DNA of 64,000 bases, taken from positions 15,617,894 to 15,681,893 of the forward strand of contig NW_004624734.1 in NCBI RefSeq assembly GCF_000247695.1. Direction: 5' to 3'. This stretch comes from Heterocephalus glaber (lineage: Eukaryota > Chordata > Mammalia > Rodentia > Bathyergidae). A model generated the notes under the pieces. That model was given only the letters and a program-made list of their open reading frames with translations. It had not been told where the DNA came from and made no database searches. A program made the position numbers and the translations under genes. Positions 13,183 through 24,800 of the stretch are shown here, in pieces (within the stretch, counting starts at the first letter, position 1; each line of letters starts with the position of its first letter).

Positions 13183-13375
13183 CAGTGGTGGAAAACCTAT
13201 GGCATGCATGTTATTTGTTTTACTTTTCATACAAAAGATGTGAATATATGAGTTATTTTTTTCTAAACTAAAACACCAGTATTCAGGTTTAATTGTAATG
13301 TCAGCACTTTGTAATAAATAAATGGGTTTTAGGTTGCAGTTTGGGCACTTGTTTCTAAAAGGCTTGCCATCAGTG
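13183..13375 (+). mobile_element. Non-autonomous hAT-type DNA transposon
   Basis: Imperfect terminal inverted repeats: 'cagtggtggaaaacctatgg' at the left and, read on the other strand, 'cactgatggcaagcctttta' at the right. The flanks share 'ataaac' on both sides (13177-13182 region and 13376-13381), consistent with a decayed target duplication of the hAT type (8 bp). Internal 'ttgggcacttgtttctaaaaggcttgccat' resembles the 3' end of Charlie-group elements. No transposase frame remains. Confidence 0.6.
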
Positions 13376-13384
13376 ATAAACTCT

Positions 13385-13470
13385 GTTTAAATCTTAACTC
13401 TGGTGTTTACTATTTGTGATTTGCTGGATCTTACCAGGCCTCAGTTTTCAAAACTGTTAAACTGTGGTAG
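13385..13470 (+). repeat. MIR-like fragment
   Basis: 'tttactatttgtgatttgctgg ... aggcctcagttttcaaaactgtt' follows the MIR core order. Diverged. Confidence 0.35.
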
Positions 13471-15770
13471 GCATCTTGAGAGATAACTGACAACAATGAA
13501 AATCTTGAAGATTCATAAAAAATAGTAGCTTGAACAGAATTTGTTTCATGCATCAAACAGTGTAGCAATATTTTTAATGAGCAAATAATATTAATTAAAC
13601 TCTATTTGCAGTTATCCCAGGAGAAAGGTAGAATTGTCCATGTTTGTCTTAAGAGTTCATAGAATCTCAGGTTCTGCTAATTTTTTCCCCACATAAACAG
13701 CAAAATGAATAGGAGGTTTGTATGTTGTGGTGCTGTTACCAGCTAGCATGATGAAAATTAAAACTATAGCCCAATTACAGAGGTCTTTCACTTCCTTGGT
13801 TAGGTGAATTCCTAACCATTCATTTTTGTTGATGCTATTGTTCTTGGTGAGGCCAGCCAGGAGGGAAGAACAGTTTTGTTTCTCTGGGCACAGTGAGAGG
13901 CAGGGAGCTAGAGGATGAGAAAAAATTAATGGAAGCTGGTGACTCAGGAAATTTTCTCAATTCTCCAAAACTGTTTCTTAATATGTCCAACTTTGCATGC
14001 ATAGGGTATATTCAAGAGAACAGTGGGATCACCATCCATTGCTAGCAGTGTTCTGGCAGTTGGCTACATACCCCCTACTCTGAAGAGATGAGTTACATTG
14101 TCCCTTCAGGGATTGGGACATCGAGGCCTCTCTGATTCTCCAACAAGCCCCATTGGATCAGGCTCACACTAAGATGTCCTTTAGGTTTGTTTAGCTGAGC
14201 CCTAGGGACATGTGCCCCAGAAGTGACCCACAGGATGCTCCCCTCTGCAGTTGCATGGATTGGGAATGGCATCTAGCCTGTTATTAAACCAGTCAATGGA
14301 ACAGACCATTCAAGTGTGACTTAGAGTTTAGTATATCTTTTTGTTTCCAAGTTTTTGTTCTTTTCTATAGTTTGTCCAGCTTTCTCATTCTTTTGGGGCA
14401 AATAGCTATCAGTAACTTGGTTTCCTGCTTGAGTAGCCATCTAAACTTTTTTGTGCCTGAAGCCTCATCTACACTTTTCCCCTAGATATCCTTTTATCTC
14501 TAGGTATCATTACTGTGTCACTTTCTCAAGGCCCTGTTTCTTAAGAGCTCAGGGAGCCATCTCATCCACCTTTCCACCATGTTTGGCTGTTATGGTTTTT
14601 ATTTTTTTTCAGCTGATATGGAGTTGGAGGGCTGTGCCAATTCAACTTTTGACCATATTTGTAGGTATTTTGGTTCTTCATGTGGGCCAGCTACATGATC
14701 CTGCCATGTTTGCCTGTCATGTTTTTCCATATGACCTCATGGACACCAGGAACTCTCATCCTTTGAGATACAAATTAAATTCTTTAATTTCAGGGAATGT
14801 AATGATCTTCTCTCTTTTTCTTTTCTAAACCAGGTTAGATCCCCTCCTATTTATTTTAACAAAAACTCAGATAATTTAGAAATATATGCCTGAAAGTCTG
14901 AGCAGTGCAAAAAGAACAGCTAGTGAAGGTCAAGTCAAGAGGCTGTGAGTGTGCAAGTCAAGCAATAACAAAGCCTATCCAGAGAATTTTCTCAGGTTTT
15001 TTTCTTCTTTTATTCTCTTCAAGCCTAAAAATATGTTTCTATCTCTACTCTTTGAAACAAAGTAATTATCCAAATTTTGTTTCATTATCAGGATAAATGC
15101 ACAGGATACTCTCTCAAGTGTCTGGATGGAGCCCCACAGGTTCAACCTTGGTCTTTAAGAAGTTTTAGTGGGACGTAGGTTATGGTGAGGTCTGAAGAAA
15201 AAGTACCAGTGTTGCTCAGTTCACCAAAGATGTCTACTAGTAGAGTGGAATTTGAGTCTCATGGAAGACACCCTAGGAATTTATTGGTTCTCTGTCCTTC
15301 TGTGAAGATGATTTCACAATGACCTCAGACTTAGTCTTCTCTCTCTCTCTCTCCATCACCTCCATGACAGGCCATGGGAAACACTCTTTAATGCCATCAA
15401 CCTCTCCATTAGACTGTAGCCTTAATATTGGATCCTGTCAATTTGAGAAAAAAAATCTTATGCACTAGGAATATCTGACCTAAGAAAACTTTTCTTTTTT
15501 TACATGTCAGATAAGAGAAGAATTGTTTTGGGTGTCCTGACCTAAAGACTAGAGTATGAACATTGCCCAGTAGAGGACTTTTGGAAAATGTTAGATGCAA
15601 ATATTGCTGAACAGCTAATATCAGTAAAGCTATGCTAATAAAAGAAGGTAAGGGACTAACTTTGAATCAAAAACCTGACAGAAGTCCTGATGCCCTATCA
15701 GGTCAGAGTATTCTTGAGACAAAGGGTTACTTGTAGTTGATAAAGGCTTACTAAGTACCAGCACATTCTT
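13471..15770. other. Unassigned, possibly upstream part of the retroviral relic
   Basis: About 2.3 kb, less AT-rich than its surroundings between 13850 and 14300. A 125-codon frame at 14451-14828 has no recognisable domain. A short CT run lies near 15341-15353. As decayed pol follows on the same strand, some of this could be unrecognisable 5' retroviral sequence, but I see no direct support. Confidence 0.3.
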
Positions 15771-15779
15771 ACAGACGCC

Positions 15780-17490
15780 TTTGACTTATCATAAAGATGA
15801 TCACTACATTTAATCCTCCCTCACTGATGCCTACAGGGTCAGAGCTTAGCCATTTTGTGAGTAGATGATTTTCCAGATGTATGCAGCTGGCAGGACATCA
15901 GTGACCAGCCCTTTCAGGATGTTGAAGAAGTATGGTTCACTATGGAAATCTCTTTGGCCATGAAGAACTTAGAAAGGCAGGTTATGTAGTCATCAATTAA
16001 CAACGGGACATTAAAGCCAAATCCCTTTTTCTGGAGACCTTGGCTCAAAAAGCAGAGTTCATAGCCCTTACTCAGGCATTGATATTAGGAACAGGCAAAA
16101 AGCTGAATAGGCACATGGGCTCCAAATATGCTGTTCTAGTACTACATACTCATGCAACAATGTGGAAAGAAGAGGGCTTGCTAACTAATAAGCAATCATC
16201 TATAAAACACAAGCAAGATATTCCACAAATCCTAGAGGCAGTCTATCTTCCTAGTCAGGTCTCTGTCATTCTGTCATTCATTGCAAGAAAGACCAAAGAG
16301 GTATGTCTAAAGTCTCCTTGGAGAATCAAAAGGCTGATAGAAAAACTATTTTTATTTCTAATTCCAGAGGAACCACTAAAAATAGGCCTTAGGAAAATGG
16401 GGAATTAAAAGGGGGCTTAGTCATATTTAGAAAACAGACTGTTCCATCCTCAAGGGATACAGTGGATAGCTATAAAATCCCTTACTCATGCTTTCCATAT
16501 TGGAAAAGATGCTACGTGGGAAATAGCCAGTCCAATTTTCTCAAGAATAGGACTTAGTGGCAACCATCTGACAGGTCTGAAAAATTGCCCTCTTTGTACC
16601 TACAATGACCCTGGCAAGCACAATCCATCATCTTTGTTAGAACCTTTACAGAGGAGAGAGAAATACCCTGGGGAGGACTTGCAAGTAGATGTTACACACA
16701 TGCTACCATGTGTGTGTGTGTGTGGGGGTTCAAACAAATATTGGTCCTAATTGACACCTTTATAGGTTGGATGGAGACCTTCCCTATTCATTCAGAGAAG
16801 GCTACAGAGTAGCCAAGGTTCTCCTTAAAGAGATATCCCTCAGTTTGTACTATACCAGTCCCTTCAGAATAGCAGTGGACTTTGTTTTATGTCTCAAATA
16901 ATTCAGGGACTGGTAAAGGCCTTAGGTGTAAAGTACCATCTCCTTCTGCATGGAGACCTCAGTCTTCCAGAAAGGTTGAAACAGCCAGTCAGACCTTAAA
17001 GCAAAATCTTGCCAAGAGACTTCTGAGTTTTAGCTCTGATTACTGCCAATTGCTAAATATGAGCCGATTTGAAATGCTATATGAAAGTTCTTTCCTATCT
17101 TTTTATTTGTTAGTAGACTCAGAGATTCTTATACTATCTTATTAATCTGGTCCAAGTACAACTTGGTGGGAATAAAATAGTGATAGTTCCTGGCCTAATA
17201 AGACCACCTAATGCCTGCCCTTGAGACCAAGTGCTAATTAAAACTTGTAAAGAACTGACTCTTGTAGACCAATTAAAAACAAAATAGAAGGGCTCCTTTT
17301 CAGTGATCCTTGCCACACCCACTGCGGTGGCAGAGACTGATAGCTGGATTCACATTTCTAGGATGAAGCCAATTCCACCTAAACTGTCTGAGGAAAAAGA
17401 ACATCCCAAAGGAGAAAGATACTTCTGTGGAATTCTGAAAGACTTCTCTTCAAAAAGCAGTCCTGCTCCAGGTACAGATAAGTAGAGTAT
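15780..17490 (+). mobile_element. pol: Decayed class I (gammaretrovirus-like) ERV pol: RNase H to integrase
   Basis: Relic of an endogenous retrovirus. Read across several frames in order: the end of the reverse transcriptase connection and RNase H entry (about 15780-16030), an RNase H segment in the frame 16040-16408 with an AEFIALTQAL motif, an integrase zinc-finger/core region (about 16540-16900) with the word GEDLQVDVTH preceding the catalytic core, further core sequence in 16882-17145, and the C-terminal integrase domain at 17280-17380 with a TPTAVAETDSWIHISRMKP-like ending typical of class I pol. It is broken by numerous stops and frameshifts and by a (TG)n expansion at about 16711-16725, so it is non-coding today. 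gag is not recognisable. A related env could follow but is unproven. Confidence 0.8.
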
Positions 17491-18480
17491 CTAATGACCC
17501 CTAATCCATTACAATTTAAATGTATTGAGACTCCTGCTTTTCATTGGATCCATAATGTGGGTAATCTTTCTAGGGCTACAGCTCTCAGGATCTTTGTAAT
17601 TCATTTAATATCTAAGATTGCTCTTCATCGTGATTTCTCCTCCACAGAGTTTGAAAGTAAATTTAGAAAACTTTTCACAGAAGTTTTAATAATAATAACA
17701 ACATAGAAAGTAATAACATAGAAAATAATGTCTCTATTTGCTGAATCTGTCATAGTTCATATTATAAGACAGAACAGAATATATTCTGACCTGCTCCTTC
17801 TCATATTTGGGTTATCCATCCTCAATGTAATAGTAAAGTTTATCCATTGAAAGCTTCAGATGGTGATCTAGACTATAGGCCATGACTCTCCTGACAAATT
17901 CCTCAAGCTATCTCCAATTGAACAGGTAACTCAATGGTCCTTGTCATATAAACAATAACTCTTTTCTCATTGTCTTCTGACACGTTTTTATTCCAGCCTA
18001 GCTGGTAAGCCCCAATATCTCAAAGTAGTCAAATAGCACATACTTCCCAGTAGGTAGGCCCGGTAGGCCTTTTCACCTGGAAGTAGCTATAACAAGACAG
18101 CGACTTTCAACCCCTTCTGCATCCCATAAAGTATTATGGTGATTGTGTCTCTCCAGGAAAATGAGACCATCATGGATTCCCAGTAAACATGTGCAGAACA
18201 GTTTCCAAGCCCTACGCTGGGGACCCGTCAGAAATTGCTATCTTCAATTCTGATGTGAAATCAAATAGGTTTTTGATAGGACAGCCTAGATTAGATGTTC
18301 AGCTAAAAAATGAGAGATAGAAAAGACTCCTATCATTAACCTTGTGCCCATTGATTGGATCCAGGTGCAGGGCTGGGAAATTGTGTTCTGCACATCAGTC
18401 CTAGGGCTTCATGATGGACAGATCATGCAGAGTTGTTCATCTGGTTTGCCACAATTTAATCTCCTGTCTCAAAGGGGTAA
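17491..18480 (+). mobile_element. Possible 3' ERV remainder (env/LTR) with an inverted repeat
   Basis: Directly follows the pol relic on the same strand, so env or a 3' LTR would be expected, but no env motif is clear. A 70-codon frame at 17494-17706 is unidentified. Two segments, near 18168-18215 and 18370-18420, are similar in inverted orientation ('gtgcagaaca' against 'tgttctgcac', 'ccatcatgg' against 'catgatgg'), which suggests either a DNA transposon or inverted copies of one repeat. Confidence 0.3.
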
Positions 18481-18484
18481 GAAT

Positions 18485-18630
18485 TTTAACATCAGAAGAT
18501 ATATGTCATGAAGGGAATGAAATTAAGGAATGTTATGTACATGTAACAACATTCCAAGACAAACTCACTGTTATCTAATATTAACATGCACTAGTAAAAA
18601 ATAATGAAATAAAAATAAATAACTTAAAGG
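18485..18630 (+). repeat. L1 3'-end-like repeat copy
   Basis: Contains 'aaggaatgttatgtacatgt' and an A-rich end, matching the copies at 19.7 and 21.7 kb and, more weakly, 1-190. Same orientation as all of them. Confidence 0.45.
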
Positions 18631-19183
18631 AAAAATGAGACAGAGCTTGATATGAAGTGAGTTGTCAGTGAACCTTTTCCATTTTGAAAATGTGTGTCAC
18701 TTGACTGTGGATTTTATAGTTCAGTAGGTGAAGAAATGGGGCTCATTTGAATGTTTGTATTACAATGGATGGGGTCAAAATTAATGAAGTTTGGTACATA
18801 TCCTGGGAATCAAACAAAGTATTAAGCAGTTAGTTAGACACTAGGGATGTCTGAAATACAAAGGTGGGGGAGTGTCCGAAATGTGTTGCCAGTTAAGTAA
18901 ACAAAGACATCCATGTATAATACATTTACACTCATTCATTAGGTCTCAAACCTAAAGTGATTCCACAAAGTACAATGACCTTTTTAGGTTATATATTGTG
19001 CACAATTCTTTTAATATTTGACCACCTGGCCATCCAGTTCTCAAACAAGGCATACAGCATTTCTGACTGTCATAGCCTATATCCCAATGATATCAGGTAA
19101 AGTAATATCCTTTAAAGACCTCCTGCTTTGGGCTGGGACCTGGTTTAAATCAAGGACTTACCTTTCATAAATTTTATTCTATC
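18631..19183. other. Intergenic, nothing recognised
   Basis: No frame or named repeat seen. Confidence 0.45.
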
Positions 19184-19267
19184 TTTTTTTTTCTGGTACC
19201 AGGGATTGAACTCAGGACCTTGTGCTTGTAAGGGAGGCACAGTGCCACTGAGTCAAATCTCCGGCCC
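19184..19267 (-). repeat. ID-like tRNA-derived SINE, antisense
   Basis: Reverse complement begins 'gggccggagatttgactcag', keeps the B box (gagttcaatcc) and ends 'ggtacc' followed by an A-rich tail (seen here as T-rich at the left). Same family as 5175-5259. Confidence 0.8.
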
Positions 19268-19714
19268 TAATAAATTTCTTACATGATTAAAGCTTCCTAG
19301 AAAATGTTGACCATCTAAAAATCAATAGGAAGACATCTTGTAATTCCAAAGTAACTTGTAAGTTAAATGAGATAGGCATAATCATTCTAGTTCATGAACC
19401 CCAGGAGTAACTCTTGTGTGCGTAAAAAGATATGCAAACTCACACTCAGTCCAGATGTCTTTGTGGCACTGTGCATCTTCTTCCTTGAAGGTGTAACTAT
19501 ATCTATTTTACAATAAATTCTACTATGTATTTAACTTATTATTATGGTCTCAAGGTGCATTCATTTTCCTGCAAATGATTAAAATGTACCTTTCTTTATA
19601 GAAGAGTAATAGTCTGTGTGGTTTCTTAAAGTATAAATGAAGAGCCAAATAAAAGATTGATAATAGGAAGTAAGGAGGTAGATCTTTCTAAAAGTGGAGA
19701 GAGATCAAGCTATG

Positions 19715-19978
19715 GAGGAAAGGGGAGGATGGGGAGGAAATGGAGATTAAAAAGAGAATTAAGATATGTTATGTACATGTACCAACTCCCCGCAAGAAAG
19801 ATAAATATTACACATTGCAAACATGTAAAATGAAGAGAAGGGACTCAAGAAATGGAAACAGGGTGGATGGAGGGAAGGGAAAGGATATAAAAAAGAAATT
19901 AAGATGTATTATGTACATGTAGCAATTCCCCACAAGGAATGTAAACATTATGTATTACAAACATGTATTAATAGAAAA
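19715..19978 (+). repeat. Two tandem copies, about 140-bp unit, of the L1 3'-like repeat
   Basis: The core 'ttatgtacatgta' occurs at about 19769 and again at about 19909, a 140-bp period. Each is preceded by a purine-rich block with ggatgg and 'gaaattaagat' type sequence and followed by 'ccccacaag' or 'ccccgcaag' and 'aaacatgta'. The two units are similar along their length. This is a true local tandem duplication of a unit that is otherwise dispersed. The 60-codon frame 19740-19922 inside it is incidental. Confidence 0.75.
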
Positions 19979-20585
19979 GTGAAAAACTTAAGATCTACCC
20001 ATTATTCTGCATAGCCACCTATAAGTCTTGGTTAAATTCTTTCTCATTAAGGGTTCAAAGACTGGAGGACCATAGAAATGAGAGGCTGGTTACTTACTGT
20101 GTTAGAGTGCAACTTCCAGGTGATAAAACCACATAGAAAACAAAAGCATGAAATTAAATTTCCTATTATGCCTATCCACAAAAGACTCACATAAAATTTT
20201 AAGATTTTAAAGTATTTGAGAAAGTTACTTAAAAATCTAGAACATTTTTGTGCCTACATAATTATTATCACCAGTAACAACACATAGAATTGATTTTAGC
20301 AATCATTTTTGAAAATTATTAAATTTTTCTTCCTCTTTGATGTTCTCTAATATAAAGGTTGCACAAATGCCAAATGATTGAGCATAACATTCTTCCCACA
20401 AATAATATTGGAAATGCTTTGTAAACTGAATAACATAAAAATACTAATCATGATAAATTACTATACCTTTAATGACAAGATTCAATATGAAAATATACAG
20501 TACTGCATGTAAATCAAGCTAATTTAGATACACTTGGTAAAGGATAGGAACTGTAGTAAAAAGAAACAGGGTCTATTAGATAGCT
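19979..20585. other. Intergenic, nothing recognised
   Basis: AT-rich, no supported feature. Confidence 0.45.
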
Positions 20586-20589
20586 TGTA

Positions 20590-20745
20590 TCTGTACAGCA
20601 TTGTTTTAGGGGATTTATACTAATTCTAACTCTCAAGCCCTGCATGATAGCTACTTTTGCCTTCATTTTACAAATGGTAACATAAAGATGTTGAATAACT
20701 TGCCAAAACTGTCATAGCTTGAAAATGTCAAAAGTATTATTTAAA
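20590..20745 (+). repeat. MIR-like SINE fragment
   Basis: 'ctctcaagccctgcatgatagctacttttgccttcattttacaaatgg' followed by 'aataacttgccaaaactgtcatagctt' matches the 3' half of MIR (aggtaggtactattatcc, attttacagatgagg, taacttgcccaaggtca). Confidence 0.6.
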
Positions 20746-21685
20746 TTTAGACACTCCTCCATTCTTTCATTAATATTTTCAAGAATTTCTACAGTATAAA
20801 ATATTTATTTTCAGTTGTACACAGAAACGAATACTAAAATGCCAAACTTGTGAACTCTACACAAAGGAGACTAATATCACAGATTTTGAACTGTTAATTA
20901 TACATTAAATATACTCCTCAGCACTAATCCCTACATTTAATTCTTATATATCACCTATACCTTCATCATGCTCTTAATTAGTTTAGCAAACCCTAGAGCA
21001 TTAAAAGATAGATTTCTTGTGGGCCCAATCTAAACTCTCTGATAATTTTTAGCTGTGATGTCCAGAAAATCAACTTTCTGGATGATCACAGCCCATGTGA
21101 AAACCTAACATTATTGCCTTTCTCAGCAAATTTTATGTAATAACAATATTAATTTAGCAGCTGAGTTTCTTTTCTCCAGAGAAAGTTTAAAATGACTCGT
21201 GCTTTGCAATTAAATGGGATTTTTATTATCAAAATAACTCACAATCAGCTAAAAATGAATTCTGTCAAAGTTCTAGTAAAAATATGCAATAAAGTTAATT
21301 TAAAAATAATATTTAAGGGATCCTAAGATTGTAGCACCTAATTTCAATAGTCATCCTGTCTTCTTTAACAATATAACATAAGCTATTATATGCTAATTTA
21401 TTGAACAAATGAAAAATGAAAAGCCTGCTATATGAACATCTTACTGTAATAACACTTGTTAAGAAGCATTTTGAGGGTAGCCTGTTAAAATATTTAAGTC
21501 TTTAACTACAAATCATTCCTCCCAGCTTCATGGGTGGTATAGAGTATTAGCTAAACAGAGTGCTGCAGAACTGCAACAGAATCAGAGAGAATTTGAAAGC
21601 TGCAGAAATAAAGCAACTTACTTTTCCTTACATTTGTGAAAAACAGAGTTAAAAACTTTGACCTTCTTTAAAAAGATGAGAAGGG
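20746..21685. other. Intergenic, nothing recognised
   Basis: AT-rich, no supported feature. Confidence 0.45.
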
Positions 21686-21689
21686 AATT

Positions 21690-21830
21690 GGGGGATGCGG
21701 AGACCTTGGGGAATGGAGGGGCCTGAGATTAAAAATGAATTCAGATGACATATGTACATGTACTAATTCTCATAGTATGAATGTATTTACTATGTACCAC
21801 AAACATTTGCTACTAAAAAAAGAAAAACAA
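21690..21830 (+). repeat. L1 3'-end-like repeat copy
   Basis: Purine-rich start 'gggggatgcggagacc', core 'catatgtacatgtactaatt', then 'gtaccacaaacatttgctac' and an A-rich tail. Shares order and orientation with the copies at 18.5 and 19.7 kb. Confidence 0.5.
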
Positions 21831-24800
21831 AGCAAAGGAATCATTAACCCAAGCAACTTAGAGATGAGGAAGAAGCATAATGCATGAAGCTAAATTCAGA
21901 AGTTAAAACCATCTAGTCAAAACAAATTACAGGTTGCTTGTTTTATATTTATGCTAGTCTCTGACTTTCTTCCTTTTTGTTCTATCCTGTACCTGTTACA
22001 TCATAATTTTGTTTCACATTAGATTCCAACTTGGGACATTGTATGTAAATAACTTATTCCAAGACAAATGTAGACCATGTCATCAGCTTTGCTTCTTCCA
22101 TGTTAGTGCTTAGAATATGATAATGACTTAATAAAGACAATCAAGTGCTATTTTATTTATTTTAATTCTATTAAAAAGTAGGAAGCAAAAATAAGACATG
22201 CTATTTAGTAGTAAAATGTACTTCATAAAAAAACATGTGCTTTATACTTATAGACAATTCATTTAAATAATGAGGTGCAGGAAATCAGAGAGTGAGCCAG
22301 TAAAAGGGACATGTGCATCTAATGTGGAGAGGTGTGCAAGCAAGTAGACTGAAAACATATTAAAGAGAAAAGTGCAACACAAACCGGGGCAATTTAGTGA
22401 AGAATCAAATGATGCTGTGCGGCCTATGGCTACAGTTTTCTCTGATTATACTTGGTCTTCACACAATGATGAATATGTAGGCACGAGGGGTAAAATAATC
22501 TATCTTTTTACTTTCTTGAGCAAAACCATCCATTGCTTTCTTAAGAAAACATATTCATACATAAAAATGGTCACTGTTAAAGGCCTAAGATACGTTACTC
22601 TGTAAAATATTTATTCTTTCCAGATGTCAGATGATCATCTTGCTATATAATTTGGCCACCTTCTTTTGGAGCAAGAGAAGAAATTGAAGCAATTTGGATA
22701 GATAAGATGGAGAAATAATTTTCCATCTAAGGTATTTCATTCCCTTTCAAAAGGGGAATTATAAAGGTACAGGTGTGTAAGAAAGGATGGGGTGAAGAAA
22801 GGGTCACAGAGAACTAAGTAGACAAGAATGAGTGGAGAGCAGGGGGAATGTCTGCCTTCATGAAACAAATTGAGCCTGATCATAAGCCTATGACATTCAC
22901 CGACCTTCCACGGCTGCAGAGGCATTGCAGGAAGGAATTGTACTAGATAACCTGTGATGTTCCCACCAGCTATTAAATTATAAGCATATTTTGCAAAGGG
23001 AAATTCACGATTCGTTGGTGGACCCATGGCTTCTGATGAGCTAGAAAAGGAATGGAGATCAGTGACAACACTGGCTTCCTTTATTCTTAGCCAATTCTAT
23101 TTGGAAACTGTCAAGATTAACCTGAAATAGTTTGTCTGAATCTCTCAATAAGCATGGTTTCTTGCTCTTTTCCAAATATTCCATAAGAGAACTAGACCTC
23201 CCCTGGTTCTGCCTATGTTTTTATTGAAAGAATAGATCAGCTGTTCTCTTTGTAGGTACCCTCATTTATTGTTTACTGCTCATAGTCTTTGCAGATTAAT
23301 AGAGTGATAAAACAGCAGACAATAAAATATATTAATCAACTCCCTCTGCCCATTGCCGAGGGGGGACAGGGACATGCAGCAGACTGATATTAAAGAAGCA
23401 ACCCAGAGCCACGCAGCAGTTATGAATGGTACCTGATGTCTACTCTGTACTTGATTTCTTGTCAAAAATCATGTTAAAGTACCCTGGTTTCCCAAAGAGT
23501 GTTTTATTATGGTATTCTCTCCTCTTTTCTTTCCCTCTGTGTTCCCTTTAATTTCCTATGTGTTGACATCAACTATGAATGTTTAATGAATATGTCATGA
23601 ATATAATTTTTGGTCAGTCCAAATTACTGTCCATTTTTCAATGTCTCATTTTCTTCTTTGCTCTCAAGCTCATTATTTAACTTTTTATCTTCTCTGAATT
23701 GCAATTGGCACCTATTAACCCACATTCCTGTGCTGTATGACTCTTCTGAACATTAAATATAACTGACATGGGGTTGGGTGTGGAGTACGTGGTGTTAGCT
23801 GCTGCTTAATATCAGGTGCAGGTATAGAATTTAGCATTCCTTTCTATTTCTATTCTGCAAAGGTATACTTAATGGACCTTTCTTTATTTTTGCATCAGCA
23901 GCAGATATAAAAGACCATAAAAGTTGCTTTCTAGTGTGCAAAATAATTTTGAATGATTATAAATTCATAAATGATGGAGCATTAAGGGCCAAGCCTGTTA
24001 TCTCTTCATCTTGCATTCATTTTTGCAATCCACTCATTTGTCAGGTACTTTTCAGAACAGATAGAGATGAAAGCATGGGCCTTCCTCTGAAAAACTCGCA
24101 TTTCATTATAGGTAGTTGGAGTCAGAAATAGTCATCATCAGTATATCTTGAAAAGCCTAATGTTAGACATGTTTCCACAATGTAACACCCACAGAGAGAA
24201 ACCTCAAAATCCAAGCTAAAGATGTAAGAGGATATATTGAGAAGAAGGTAATGTTTGAACATCTTCCAAATGTTAATAAATGAATCAATCCAAGGTAGAA
24301 GGATAGAGGGAAATACACAGAATGATAAAATCTAGAGTCATATAAATTGGGTACATTCAAGCAAATATAATAATTTTAGGATGACTGAAGCTTAAGAACT
24401 TTCTTAGGTTCCTGAAGCCTCCATTTTGCCATGCTAGAGTGAGTTAAGTCATCATGTTGAAAGTAAACTCAAAAGATTTTAACTAAAAAAATGATAGTAT
24501 AAGATTTAGACTTTATTAAGATGGTGCTACTAGCAACTTAGAAGACAGACGTGGCAGACCTGTGTGTGCATAAATAGTTGAGACTGGAAAGAGTAGCCAC
24601 TAGATAGAGAAGCTTTTCAGAATACTATTAATAAGGAAAGGTAGAGTCCTGAGTACAGGCAGGCTCAGTAAGAACAGAAAAGTGAGACACACTAAAAACA
24701 ATTCAGGACAGAAATGAATAACCTCAGAGTACAGAGGGCCTGAAGAGATGACTTCTAACCAACCAGGTCTCAGGCTTAAGGAGCATTACAGATGCCACTG

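Noticed and set aside
14451..14828. 125-codon open frame upstream of the ERV pol as gag or a cellular gene
   Set aside because: No recognisable domain, no similarity to retroviral gag motifs by eye, ordinary composition.
19715..19978. CRISPR-like array or satellite
   Set aside because: Only two units of about 140 bp, and single copies occur elsewhere; this is a duplicated interspersed repeat in a mammalian genome.
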